The position numbers and the translations under genes were made by a program. Positions 7,137-16,400 of a stretch of DNA of 40,438 nucleotides are shown piece after piece. The notes below the pieces were generated by a model. The model was given only the letters and a program-made list of their open reading frames with translations, made no database searches and was not told the DNA's origin. The stretch comes from Lysobacterales bacterium. Its GTDB lineage: Bacteria > Pseudomonadota > Gammaproteobacteria > Xanthomonadales > SZUA-5. Positions within the stretch are counted from its first letter, which is position 1. The number at the start of each line of letters is the position of its first letter. The DNA is taken from positions 1 to 40,438 of the forward strand of contig JABAQR010000055.1 in assembly GCA_019187485.1 (NCBI GenBank), written 5' to 3'.

Positions 7137-8101
7137 GCCGGCCCCTGCATCGGTTGAGCGCGCAGGTTGTCGGCAATGACGGCGCGAAAGTTGTGCTTGT
7201 AGTCGTAGGCGACCACGACGTAGCGCGGCACGGCGCTGATCTTGTCGAAGCAGTAGGTGCCGGTGGCCGGATCGCTCCAGGTCTCGCCCACGACGACATG
7301 GGTGCGTTCGTCGAACAGCAACACGCGGCGCGCTACGGGTCGGTCGTCGGGGATGCCCTTCTCTTTCACCGTGCCGGTGATCTGGTGGGTGCCGGCGTAG
7401 TAGTGATTGCGCGTGCCGGCCAGGCGGTGAAAGGCGCGGTGCGAGTAGCGCAGCATGGCGGCCAGATCCGGTACCGGCTGGGTGCGCGCCACGACGGCCG
7501 GCAGCGCCCTGTAATGGGGAGACGGCGCGTCCGGCAAGGCGCTCGGCACGCCGCCAGTGATCCGATGCACGCGTAGGGTCAGACCGTAGCCGTAGATGCA
7601 CGGCCGGAAGCGCGCGGAGTGCCGCTTGTAGCCTTCCCACACGATGCCGTCGTTGTCGCTCAGCCGGTACTGCCAGATGCCGTCGGTGCCCCGCTTGGCA
7701 TCGACCCGGATGGTGCGGCGAGCGCCGGTCACGGCCCACGGCGCTGCGGCATGGGCGGTCAGCTCGTACTGATGGCCGCCCGCATCCCAAAAGCTGTGAT
7801 GCCACTGCTGCTGCCACGCGATCAGTCGGTGGCCCTCATAGGTCCCCGAGCCCGTCCAGAGCCAGAAGCCGAAGCAGGCCGATGAGTAGGTGATGGCCAT
7901 CACTTCGGCATCGATCTCGAACCAGAAGTTCTCGGCGACCTCGGCCGCGTCGATGCGCCAGAAGTTCTGCGCCTGCGAGAAAACCAGATCGACCGCTTGT
8001 GCCGGCTCGTTCCAAGTCGGCGTGACGCCGCCCGCGCCACCCGCGCTGGCGAATCCCGCGGGGATGCCAGCGACGAAATCCTCGTCCAGGGGGTAGGCCA
8101 C
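7133..8101 (-). CDS. Tail-region structural protein with carboxypeptidase-regulatory-like segment
   Basis: This 322-aa protein opens MAYPLDEDFVAGIPAGFAS. Residues 20-190 are rich in Trp, Tyr and Gly, and look like a beta-sandwich of the kind found in phage tips that bind carbohydrates (FWFEIDAEVMAI, FGFWLWTGSGTYEGHRLIAW). Residues about 245-305 (KGIPDDRPVARRVLLFDERT, GETWSDPATGTYCFDKI, RYVVVAYD) resemble the CarboxypepD-regulatory/Ig-like fold common in tail proteins. It overlaps the next gene by 4 bp. Function inferred: tail-tip or baseplate component with possible surface binding. Confidence 0.6.
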   Translation of the reverse strand: MAYPLDEDFVAGIPAGFASAGGAGGVTPTWNEPAQAVDLVFSQAQNFWRIDAAEVAENFWFEIDAEVMAITYSSACFGFWLWTGSGTYEGHRLIAWQQQWHHSFWDAGGHQYELTAHAAAPWAVTGARRTIRVDAKRGTDGIWQYRLSDNDGIVWEGYKRHSARFRPCIYGYGLTLRVHRITGGVPSALPDAPSPHYRALPAVVARTQPVPDLAAMLRYSHRAFHRLAGTRNHYYAGTHQITGTVKEKGIPDDRPVARRVLLFDERTHVVVGETWSDPATGTYCFDKISAVPRYVVVAYDYKHNFRAVIADNLRAQPMQGPA

Positions 8102-8104
8102 GAC

Positions 8105-9370
8105 TCATGGCCTCCAAGGGCCAGTGATGTCGAAGGCGAAGCCGCTGGTGTTGCCCTCGTGGGCGTAGTCCAGGGTGACGATGAGGAATTTGCGCCCGGG
8201 ATAGCCGAGCACCTGGTCGATCAGCGTCAGGTGTGCGTAGGGCTGGTTCTGATGAATCCAGTACATCCCGGGCAAAATCCCGCGCAGATGGCCGGTGCTC
8301 TCGCGCAAGTAGATCGGGTGCAGGATCAGGCCGTAGTCGGGTCCGTTGGGGAACGGAATGCTGCCCGAGCGCCCGGAGACGTTCTGGTTGTTGCCGTCGT
8401 TCAACGAGAACAGGCCAAGGCGCACGTTGCCGCCCACCTGGGTGTAATCGCGCATGCAGATCTTGCCGGTCGTATCCAACGAGTGCGTCGAGTACGTGTC
8501 CTGGTTTGGGTAGCTATTCGGCCACTCGCTGACAGTGCGGTAGCGGTCGGAGGCGGTCAGGAACGATGCGTAGTTGTCGCCTGGCTTGTAGCTATCGAAG
8601 TCGGTGAACGTGTAGAGCACACGGCGATCACCACCCCAGCCGGAGGCGCAGGCGAGGAAGAACCCCCGGTCGTCACCGACCAGCACCCAACTGCGCGGGT
8701 CGTCGCCGTTGTCGCCATAGGTCTCGGCCGTGTTGTTGCGGGCGAAGTACCACTTGAACCAGCCCGAGTACATCGAGGCGCCGCTACCCGAGGGCAGTTC
8801 ATTGCGGGTGGGATCCGCCGGATCAAACGGCGCACGCGCACCGACGAAGGTCTCGATGTCGACCATGTCCTCGGCCAGCGTCACTCGCCCGAACTTCGCC
8901 CAGTTGGTGTCGAAACCTTCGGGCAAGCTGTCGTCGACGCGCAGGAACGGTCGATTCGAGAGCGGATTGGGACTTCGGTACGCGCGCTTGTTCTCGCCGG
9001 TGAAGGCGATCTCGAAGCCGAGCGGTGCGATCTTGGCGGTGATGCCGAGCACCGTCGTGGCCGGCGAGACCGGTTCACCCGGAATGGCGAACTGGATGCT
9101 GTCCTGAGTGGTGGCGGTGATGGTGAACTCGCCGTTGTACTCGGGTTCTTCTGCACCTTCGATGCGGACCACCTGGTCGACCAGGTAGCCATGCGCCGAA
9201 CCGACAACGGCGGTCGCGATGCCGCCTTCCCGAGTCAGCGCCGACACCGGTTTCAGGTGAAAGCCGTTGACGAGCAGCGCGTCGAGCAGCGCCGTCAGGC
9301 TGCCCCAGTTGTTGGTCAGCACCGGCGCGCCCGTCATGCCGCTGTGCATCCATTTGACCTTGTTGCTCAC
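8105..9370 (-). CDS. Tail-region structural protein, unrecognised
   Basis: This 421-aa protein begins MSNKVKWMHSGMTGAPVLTN, followed by LGSLTALLDALLVNGFHLKP. Such openings occur in phage proteins of Nazgul-like siphophages (memory, not verified). The middle is a Tyr-, Asn- and Trp-rich beta region (YSGWFKWYFARNN, RVLYTFTDFDSYKPGDNY). No enzyme motif is visible. It follows the 1201-aa repeat protein and precedes the hub genes, so it is most likely a structural tail or baseplate protein. Spacing to both neighbours is short (3 and 29 bp). Confidence 0.6.
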   Translation of the reverse strand: MSNKVKWMHSGMTGAPVLTNNWGSLTALLDALLVNGFHLKPVSALTREGGIATAVVGSAHGYLVDQVVRIEGAEEPEYNGEFTITATTQDSIQFAIPGEPVSPATTVLGITAKIAPLGFEIAFTGENKRAYRSPNPLSNRPFLRVDDSLPEGFDTNWAKFGRVTLAEDMVDIETFVGARAPFDPADPTRNELPSGSGASMYSGWFKWYFARNNTAETYGDNGDDPRSWVLVGDDRGFFLACASGWGGDRRVLYTFTDFDSYKPGDNYASFLTASDRYRTVSEWPNSYPNQDTYSTHSLDTTGKICMRDYTQVGGNVRLGLFSLNDGNNQNVSGRSGSIPFPNGPDYGLILHPIYLRESTGHLRGILPGMYWIHQNQPYAHLTLIDQVLGYPGRKFLIVTLDYAHEGNTSGFAFDITGPWRP

Positions 9371-9399
9371 AAGTCAGAGTCCTCGAAGTGGGTGGTTGG

Positions 9400-12300
9400 T
9401 CACGGGCGATCCACGTCGCCGCGCACCAGCAAGGTGAAGGCATCGCGGGTCACGGTTTCCGGGCCCTGCTGGATCGTGCGAACCACCCACACCGGGAACA
9501 GCGCACCGATGGTGTTGAATCGCAGCACGTTGCCGGCCGCCCAGCCCGAGCCCCAGCCCAGCGCGCGCAGCGTGAAATAGGGTTTGCCGGTCGCCGGGTT
9601 GGTCGGCGCGAGATCGTTGGCCGTCGTGCCGGTGGCAATCACGCCGACGTGCTCGCCGATGACCTGGAAGGCCGTGGTGTTGGTGAACTGGATCGCCCAG
9701 CGCTCGGTGATGGCGCCGGCGTTGGTGACCGTGATCGGCGCCAGGACATCGTTGAACGTGGCGGTCGCAGCGTTGCCGACCAACGCATCGGTGAACGCGC
9801 CGTTCCAGGTCGCCTGATCGAACAGCCGCGACACGTAGGCGCGCAGATCGCCGGAGACCAGCGCCGAGGAGATGCAGGATCCGGTGGGGTAGTCGTGGGT
9901 GATCTGGCGGGTGAACGCGAGGCGCCCGGAGATCTGCACGTCCGAGACCTGAGCCATGTCCTCGATGCGGTGCTCGACGGTCACCGGCTGGGCAATGCCG
10001 GCGATGTCGGTGAATGTCACGCGGCCCGCTTCCAGATCGACGGTGTAGCCCGCAGTGACCACAACGCCGTTGGAATCCAGCACCCGCACGCGCGACAGGC
10101 GCACGCGATGGCAGTCGATCACCTGGCCGGCGCTGGCGGTCAGCGGGCCGACCGTCTCGGTGTGGCCGATCACCGCGAAGTCGCCCATGCGGAAGATCGG
10201 CACGCGACCGTCCTGTGGCAGGCGCACCGGATCGAGCCCGATCAGGTCCGCATCGAGCGGCAGGTAGGAGTACGCGACAGCGTTGTACTTGATGGTGTCG
10301 GCGAACACCGGCGCCGGCTTGAACACCTTGGGCACGCCGTCGAGCACGACGACGCCATCGGGATCGAACCAGATCTCGTCCTCGTTGCCGGCCGCCACGA
10401 CCCACGACCCGAAACGCGCGCGTACCACACCGGTCTCGTAGTCGATGGCGCCGGTGATACCTGCGCCGGCGATGATCCCGTGGTTGTCGGCGCTGACGTT
10501 GATCGTGCCGCCAGTCAGCCGGGTGGCCAGCAGTTGCAGGCTCGATGGCCTTACCGGCGAGGCCGGAATGCGGAAGGTGACCTCGTCGACCGGGGTGCCA
10601 TCGAGGCTGGTCAGCAGCGAACGCAGTTGGACTGCCGTTCCCTGCCCCGGCACCCACGCGCTCAAGGTCACCGCGCCGGTGGCGTAGTTGATGGCGCCGG
10701 CCAGGGTTGCCGCGCCGGTGACGGGATTGAGGTCGTAGTAGAGGCTGCCGAGGCGGTCGAAATAGGTCTTACCACCGAGCGTGAAACCGACGCTGCCGGG
10801 CACGATGGCTTCGGCGAAGCTTGGCGTCAGTTCGAGCGCCAGACCGCTGGCCGTGAACGGCTCCGTGACCGAGTTCGATGTGCCGGCGGCACGATAGCGC
10901 ACCTTGGCCCATGCCGTGTCGTCGATGGGCATGGCGGCGCCCGCGGTCACGTACTCCCAGTGCGAGAACACGTTGCGATAGACCGGCACCAGCGTGCCGT
11001 CTGCGTTGCGCGTCATCCCGATCTGGGTCACCAGGTAGCGCGCCACGGGGATGCGCACGGTGGTGTCGGGCAGGAAGCGCACGACGCCGGTGGCGTAGTT
11101 CACGGTGCCGTAGAGGAAGCCCTGCGTGTCCTTGAGGTTGCCGTTGCGGTCATCGCGGACGATCTTGATCGGATCGACCGGGCGCACCAGTTGCAGCTCG
11201 GCCGGCGTGGTCGAGATGTAGTCGAAGGTCTCGATCAGCAGGTTCCACTCCAACTCGACCGTGCCTGGAATCAGGCCATCGAACTCCACCTCGACGTCGA
11301 TGTAGCCGTTGCCATCGCGCATCGGCGCGTGGAACTCCTCCTCGGTCGGCGGGCCCCAGGTATAGACAACGTTGTAGGTTTGGCCACCGGCCGGCAGCGC
11401 CGCGGGCGTGAACTGGATCAGGCCCGACTGGTAGTGAATGGTGCCGGTCGCGTCACCGGTGATGCGCCCAGCGCCATCGTCGGAGGCGGTGCGCGCGACG
11501 CCATCATTCCAGGTGATCGTCACCGACTCGGGCGTGATGCCGGATTGCGCCAACTGCAGCGACACGGTGGGTGGCGCGATGGTCTGGTCGGAACGGTTGA
11601 AGTAGTTGGCCTTGCCGCCCCACGCGTAGACGATCTCGCTGCCGACGTCGGGGAGCGCGCCCACGGTCACGGCTACCGTGCCGGAGCCGTAGTTCACGGT
11701 GCCGACGCCGTACTCGGGACTAGAGCCCTTGAGCACGCCCGCGCCGTTGTCGCGCAGGTCGTACCACTTGCCCTGGGCGCGATAGCTGACCTGCAGCGTG
11801 CCGGGCGCCGGGCTCGGCAGGATCGTCAGCACGTAGTTGTAGGCGCGGTTCTCGATGTCGACGCGCACGCCCGCGGTGTCGGCGACGCGGATCGGTGCGG
11901 CGGCGGGTTGGAAGGTGATGGTCTTGGTGCCGCCGTAGTTCGGCGCACTGGTCGCCATCGCGATCTGACCACGGGCGTAGTTCACCGTACCGATGACCGT
12001 GGCGCCGGCCATCAGCTGGCCGCCGTTGTCGGTGAGCGTGGCGCCACTGACGCTGATCGACAGCGTGCCGGGTTGGATCGCATTGCCGACCGACAGGATG
12101 GTGGAAGCGTTGAAGCCGACCGAGGTGGTGTAGCTCACCGTGCCATTGGCCGACTCGACCAGGGCTTCGGAGGTACCGCCGGCGGTCAGATCGAGCAGCG
12201 GTGTCTCGGTCTGGGCCGAGGGCACCAGCTGGGTGAAGATGCTGCTGACGCTGGCGGCCACATCGCCGATGGCGATCGGCTGAGTGGTCTTGACCACACC

Positions 12301-13005
12301 GCAGTACTTGGCGGCATCGGCGACGACGGTGTCGCGGGTCTTGGTCTTGCCCGCGGCCATCGTGAACAGGCGATCTGGCGGCGAGCCCGGAAAGTCGAAG
12401 CGCAGCGCGTCCGACAAATCGCAGGTGACCACGACCGCCTCGTAGTCGACGATGCCGCTGCCCGAGCCGTAGCTGAAGGTGCGCGTTTCCGAGGCGACCC
12501 GGGTGATGCGGATGTACTGCGAGAACTCGTTCGCCAAGCCCTCATTGGCGACCAGGTAGAGCGTCTTGCCGATGGCGGGCAGTTCGGCGCCGACGCGCTG
12601 GAACAGCTGGATGCTGCGCTGGCCGGTGATGTGGTTTTCCAGCAGATAGCCGTTCCAGAGCGAACCCTTGTTGAGGTAGGCCTCGATGCGGTCGCGCGCA
12701 TTGGTGCGCCGGTCGAAGACTTCCTCCGTCGAGAAGATCGTGACCGCCACACGCGGATCGCTCGGTGCCTCGGCGACGATGACGTTGCCACCGAGGTAGG
12801 TGTCGGTGGTGTCGGTCTGCACGCTGGCGAAGACCTTGCGCAGGTTGACGCGGCCGCCGGCGCGGTCCATCTCCGAGATGTCGTTGAACAGCGAGTTGCT
12901 GGTGCCATCGACGATGACGGTCGAGGTGGGCGCGCCGCCGCCTTCGGCGACGTCGTCCATGACCTGGCTGGCGACGAGCTTCACGTCGCCGACGAGAATG
13001 GGCAT
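9400..13005 (-). CDS. Giant repeat-containing tail protein (1201 aa)
   Basis: This is the second-largest phage gene. A beta-rich module recurs six times: a turn of the type DNGxGxLxG, followed by GTVNYATGxVxF. The core copies are at residues about 339-350, 435-446, 521-532, 633-644, 770-781 and 852-863 (for example GTVNYGSGTVAV, GTIHYQSGLIQF, GAINYATGAVTL). Between the cores lie Ig/Fn3-sized segments of 80-140 residues. The N-terminal 200 residues (MPILVGDVKLVASQVMDD) are not repeated. It lies immediately after the tape-measure and distal-tail genes, so a structural role in the tail tip, shaft or a tail-surrounding fibre is likely. The antisense strand is also open for more than 1200 codons; that frame is a GC artefact. 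Confidence 0.7.
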   Translation of the reverse strand: MPILVGDVKLVASQVMDDVAEGGGAPTSTVIVDGTSNSLFNDISEMDRAGGRVNLRKVFASVQTDTTDTYLGGNVIVAEAPSDPRVAVTIFSTEEVFDRRTNARDRIEAYLNKGSLWNGYLLENHITGQRSIQLFQRVGAELPAIGKTLYLVANEGLANEFSQYIRITRVASETRTFSYGSGSGIVDYEAVVVTCDLSDALRFDFPGSPPDRLFTMAAGKTKTRDTVVADAAKYCGVVKTTQPIAIGDVAASVSSIFTQLVPSAQTETPLLDLTAGGTSEALVESANGTVSYTTSVGFNASTILSVGNAIQPGTLSISVSGATLTDNGGQLMAGATVIGTVNYARGQIAMATSAPNYGGTKTITFQPAAAPIRVADTAGVRVDIENRAYNYVLTILPSPAPGTLQVSYRAQGKWYDLRDNGAGVLKGSSPEYGVGTVNYGSGTVAVTVGALPDVGSEIVYAWGGKANYFNRSDQTIAPPTVSLQLAQSGITPESVTITWNDGVARTASDDGAGRITGDATGTIHYQSGLIQFTPAALPAGGQTYNVVYTWGPPTEEEFHAPMRDGNGYIDVEVEFDGLIPGTVELEWNLLIETFDYISTTPAELQLVRPVDPIKIVRDDRNGNLKDTQGFLYGTVNYATGVVRFLPDTTVRIPVARYLVTQIGMTRNADGTLVPVYRNVFSHWEYVTAGAAMPIDDTAWAKVRYRAAGTSNSVTEPFTASGLALELTPSFAEAIVPGSVGFTLGGKTYFDRLGSLYYDLNPVTGAATLAGAINYATGAVTLSAWVPGQGTAVQLRSLLTSLDGTPVDEVTFRIPASPVRPSSLQLLATRLTGGTINVSADNHGIIAGAGITGAIDYETGVVRARFGSWVVAAGNEDEIWFDPDGVVVLDGVPKVFKPAPVFADTIKYNAVAYSYLPLDADLIGLDPVRLPQDGRVPIFRMGDFAVIGHTETVGPLTASAGQVIDCHRVRLSRVRVLDSNGVVVTAGYTVDLEAGRVTFTDIAGIAQPVTVEHRIEDMAQVSDVQISGRLAFTRQITHDYPTGSCISSALVSGDLRAYVSRLFDQATWNGAFTDALVGNAATATFNDVLAPITVTNAGAITERWAIQFTNTTAFQVIGEHVGVIATGTTANDLAPTNPATGKPYFTLRALGWGSGWAAGNVLRFNTIGALFPVWVVRTIQQGPETVTRDAFTLLVRGDVDRP

Positions 13006-13021
13006 GTGGGTCCTATGGGTG

Positions 13022-13429
13022 TCAGAGCTGCAGCAAGCGCAGCGTCAGTCGGTACCGGTCGGCATCGGATCGCGCCGGAAAGCCGAGCACGGGTTCGGCC
13101 TCGACGCAGACTTCGTCATGGCGGAAGGCGACCTCGAAACTGCGGCCATCGTGCAGGCGCAGCTCGAAGCGCCCGCCGTCCGCGGTCAGCGGTACCGCTG
13201 ACCAGGCATGCAACGTCGCCACCGTCGCGCGCGTGACCCAGGCCATGTCGAAGGCGCCTTCCAGCGTGATCGGCCTGCCGGCTTGCCGCGTGCCCGACTG
13301 CACCAGCAACGCGCCGGTGATGAGGTAGCTCGTCGACGCCACAGCGGGTGTCCACGAGTGCTCGTCGACCCAGAGCAAATCATCGGAAAGCGCCAGGACA
13401 TCGCCGCTGGCGAGGTGTTCGAGTTGCAT
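13022..13429 (-). CDS. Small tail protein following the tape measure
   Basis: This 135-aa protein begins MQLEHLASGDVLALSDDLLW and has alternating strands (SYLITGALLVQSGTRQAG, GRFELRLHDGRSFEVAFRHDE, RYRLTLRLLQL). There is no recognised domain. It lies 10 bp after the tape-measure stop. In siphophages this slot holds the distal-tail or minor tail protein that caps the tube, which fits its size and beta content, so I assign a distal-tail-like role with modest confidence. Confidence 0.6.
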   Translation of the reverse strand: MQLEHLASGDVLALSDDLLWVDEHSWTPAVASTSYLITGALLVQSGTRQAGRPITLEGAFDMAWVTRATVATLHAWSAVPLTADGGRFELRLHDGRSFEVAFRHDEVCVEAEPVLGFPARSDADRYRLTLRLLQL

Positions 13430-13439
13430 GAGGATCGGA

Positions 13440-16400
13440 TCAGCGCGTCCGGGTGCGCGCAGCGTTCAGCAGGTGGAGCAGTCGAGCTTCGTCGTGTTCA
13501 TCGATGCTGGCGGCCACCTTGTGCGCTCCGACTGCCAGTTCCACGCGCACGGTGCGCGTGGGCCGGCCCTCGCCGAGCATGGCGGGGCGCGTCACAGGAG
13601 CGCCCACCGGCTTTACCAGTCCGCCACTCGCATAGCCCTGTACGCCGCGCAGGGTTCGTGCCGCGAGCGCCTGGCTCGGCGCAGACATTCGGTTGATGGC
13701 CTCGAAGAAGCCAGCGCCGAACTTCGCCACCGTCGACCGATTCACCACGTACTCGCCCGGCGTCAGCAGCGCCGGTACGGTGTCCGAGGCGGCGATGCCG
13801 CCGCGCGCGAAGAACTGGCCCTCCAGGCCCTCCATGTAGGTGATCAGGTCACGCTCGAGGTCCTTGCCGACGAGCAGCGCCTGCGCCATCGCCGAGCGCC
13901 AGCGGCGCTTGATGCCCTCGACCATGCCGCCTTCGAGGCCGGTCAGCGTCTTGGTGCCGAGCAGCGGCTCCAGGTAGCGCTTGTCCACGCTGGCCTGCTT
14001 GCCGTAGTGGCGCTCGGTGTTGAACCGGAACAAGGGGCTGATCGCTGCGCCGCCTGACCGGGCCAAGGCCGAGGCGTAGCTCATCATTCCCTGGTAGCCC
14101 AATTCGACGAGCTTCAGGGCTTCGACGACCGAGCGATTTCGCTTGGGGCGCTCGGGTGGTTCGCGATTCGGCGCGCGGTTCGGCGCGGAGGGCGGCGGCT
14201 CCGGCGAGATCCCGGCCGGGCCACCACTGGCAAACCGCGCGACCTTCGTCAGACGCGCCAGAGCCGCGATGCCGTACTTGCGCACGGCCGCCTTGCGGAT
14301 CACGAACGCGCCCGCATCGAGCGTGCGCGGCACGGTGTCCTGGTCGCCAGAGCCCGGCACCTTGCCGCCCGCCATGCGCGGGAACAAGGGCCGAACCTGG
14401 CCACCGCTGGCGAAGCGCGGAAGCCCACGACCCACCACGCCGCCGGTGGCGTTGGTCTCGACCTTGGTGACGTAGATCGTGTGTGTGCTGGTGGTGTGCA
14501 TGCCAGCAAGGCTCATGACCTCGGCCCGGGCGGCATCGGCGTTGTGCTGGACCAGATGGCGCGATTCGGTCTGCAGCTGTGCCAGCGCGCCGATCTGGCG
14601 CTCGACGTTGGTGACGGCGGCCTGGGCCTTCTCCGTCGACACCTTGAGCTCGAACTGTGCAGACTCGTTGGCGTAGGCCTTGAGTCGGTCAAGAGCTTCC
14701 TGCGCCTTGCTGAAATCGGCGTTCACCGGCAGGGTCTGGCCTTCCTTGAGCCGCTGCTCGTAGTCGCGCAGGGTCTGCTCGGCCTCCTGCAGATCCGCCT
14801 GAATCTTCAGCAGGTACTCCTTTTCCTCCAGCGCCGCATCCAGTCGCTCCAGGGCTTCATCGAGACGCTCGGTGTCGGCTCGAACGGTGACGGTGAGGCC
14901 ATCGCGGAGCTTGGCCGTGAGCGAATCAATCTGCGATTCGGTATCGGCCAGGGTGCGCTGGATTTCGCTGCGCGCCGAGCGGGCGGCATCGGCGGCGCTG
15001 CGATGCGCCTGCGCTTCGGCGTCCAGTGCTCGATTCAGAATCTCCTCGGCCTCGCGAATGCGGTCGATGGACTGGCGCACGCCGTCCTTGCCTTGGGCGA
15101 TCTGCTGATCGGCTTCACGCGCCTTGGCCGCCATCTGCGCACGCAGTTCGTTGGCCTGCTGCATCAGGCTGTTGGCAGTGTCGAACTCCTTGCGGGCGCT
15201 GGCCTCGCGGGCCTGTGACTGCAGCTGCGCGATCTGCGTCGCCGTTTGCTCGGCCTGCTGGCGCGCCTGCTCGCCACGCTTGGCCTCGGCCGATTGCGTG
15301 TTGGCGACCTGGACCGCCAGGTCCATCGCCTTCTGCGCCAACTGCCGCGCCTGCTCGAACTCGCCTTGCGCCAGGGCTTCGCGCGCCTTCTGCTGCAGTT
15401 CGGCGATCTGGCGCTTGCGGTCCTCGGTGGCCTCGTACTCGCTCATGCCCAGACGACGGATCTCGCGGATGCGCTCCTCCGTCGTCATCGTCAACTGGCG
15501 CTTGGCCTCCTCGATGCGCTGGACTTCGGCGAGGTGTCGATTGACCTCGGCGTTCAGCGCATCGATGTGCTGGCGGTACTCGCCGAGCGCCTGCACGAGG
15601 GTCTGGCGCTTGGTCGCGAGAATGTCGTTCTCGACGCGCTGGACATTGGCGAGGCGCTCATCATCGGTCTGCCCCTGGCGCGCCGCCGCCTCTCGGCGGG
15701 CGGTGGACTCGGCATCGATCAACTGCAAGACCTGGGTCGCGGCCTGCTGGCGCAGCGTCGCCTGCTGGGTCAGTGCCTCGGACAGGTTCTTCGTCGATTC
15801 GACGATGCGTTCCCGCTCCGTCGTGCGGGTGGTCTGCAGCTCCGCCTGTTCCTGCGCAAAGCGTTCCTTCACCGCGGCGACCTGCTGCTGCAAGTTGGCT
15901 TCGACCAGCGCGGTGAAGCCCTTGTAGGCCTCGGCCATCTTCGCGGTGGCATCGTTGACCGTGCCGGAGGCCGCACCTGCGGCCTGTTCGATTTCACCGA
16001 GGCGGGATTTCAGCTTCTCGACTGCGCCGTGGACCGCTTCGATGCCGCGGCCAACGGCCTCTTGCGTGCCCTGGCGCACGGCTTCGAGCCGCTTGGCGAT
16101 CTCTTCGGCCGCGCTCGCCGCCGTGTTCATCGCGCCCTTGGCGGCTTCGCTGCCTTGCTGGGCGTCGGCGTACATGTCGCGGAAGATCTGGTTCATTTCC
16201 GCGAGGCGCGCTTGGTGTCGTGCGGTGGCCTCGGCCATCGTGTCACCGGTGAAGATCGCGGCGAAGGACTCCCATTGGTACTGCAGGTACTCGATGCTCC
16301 TCATGAGCACCTCGACCATCGCCACCCCCGCCACGCGGACGACGGCGAACTTTTCACGCAGCCAGGTGCCGATCTCCCAGCCGATGATCGCGGCGGCCAG

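Noticed and set aside
9388..13236. A 1282-codon open frame on the plus strand, opposite the 1201-aa tail protein
   Set aside because: It is a GC-rich shadow: its residues are Arg/Gly/Asp/His-heavy without domains, and the minus-strand protein has coherent repeats, normal composition and operon context.
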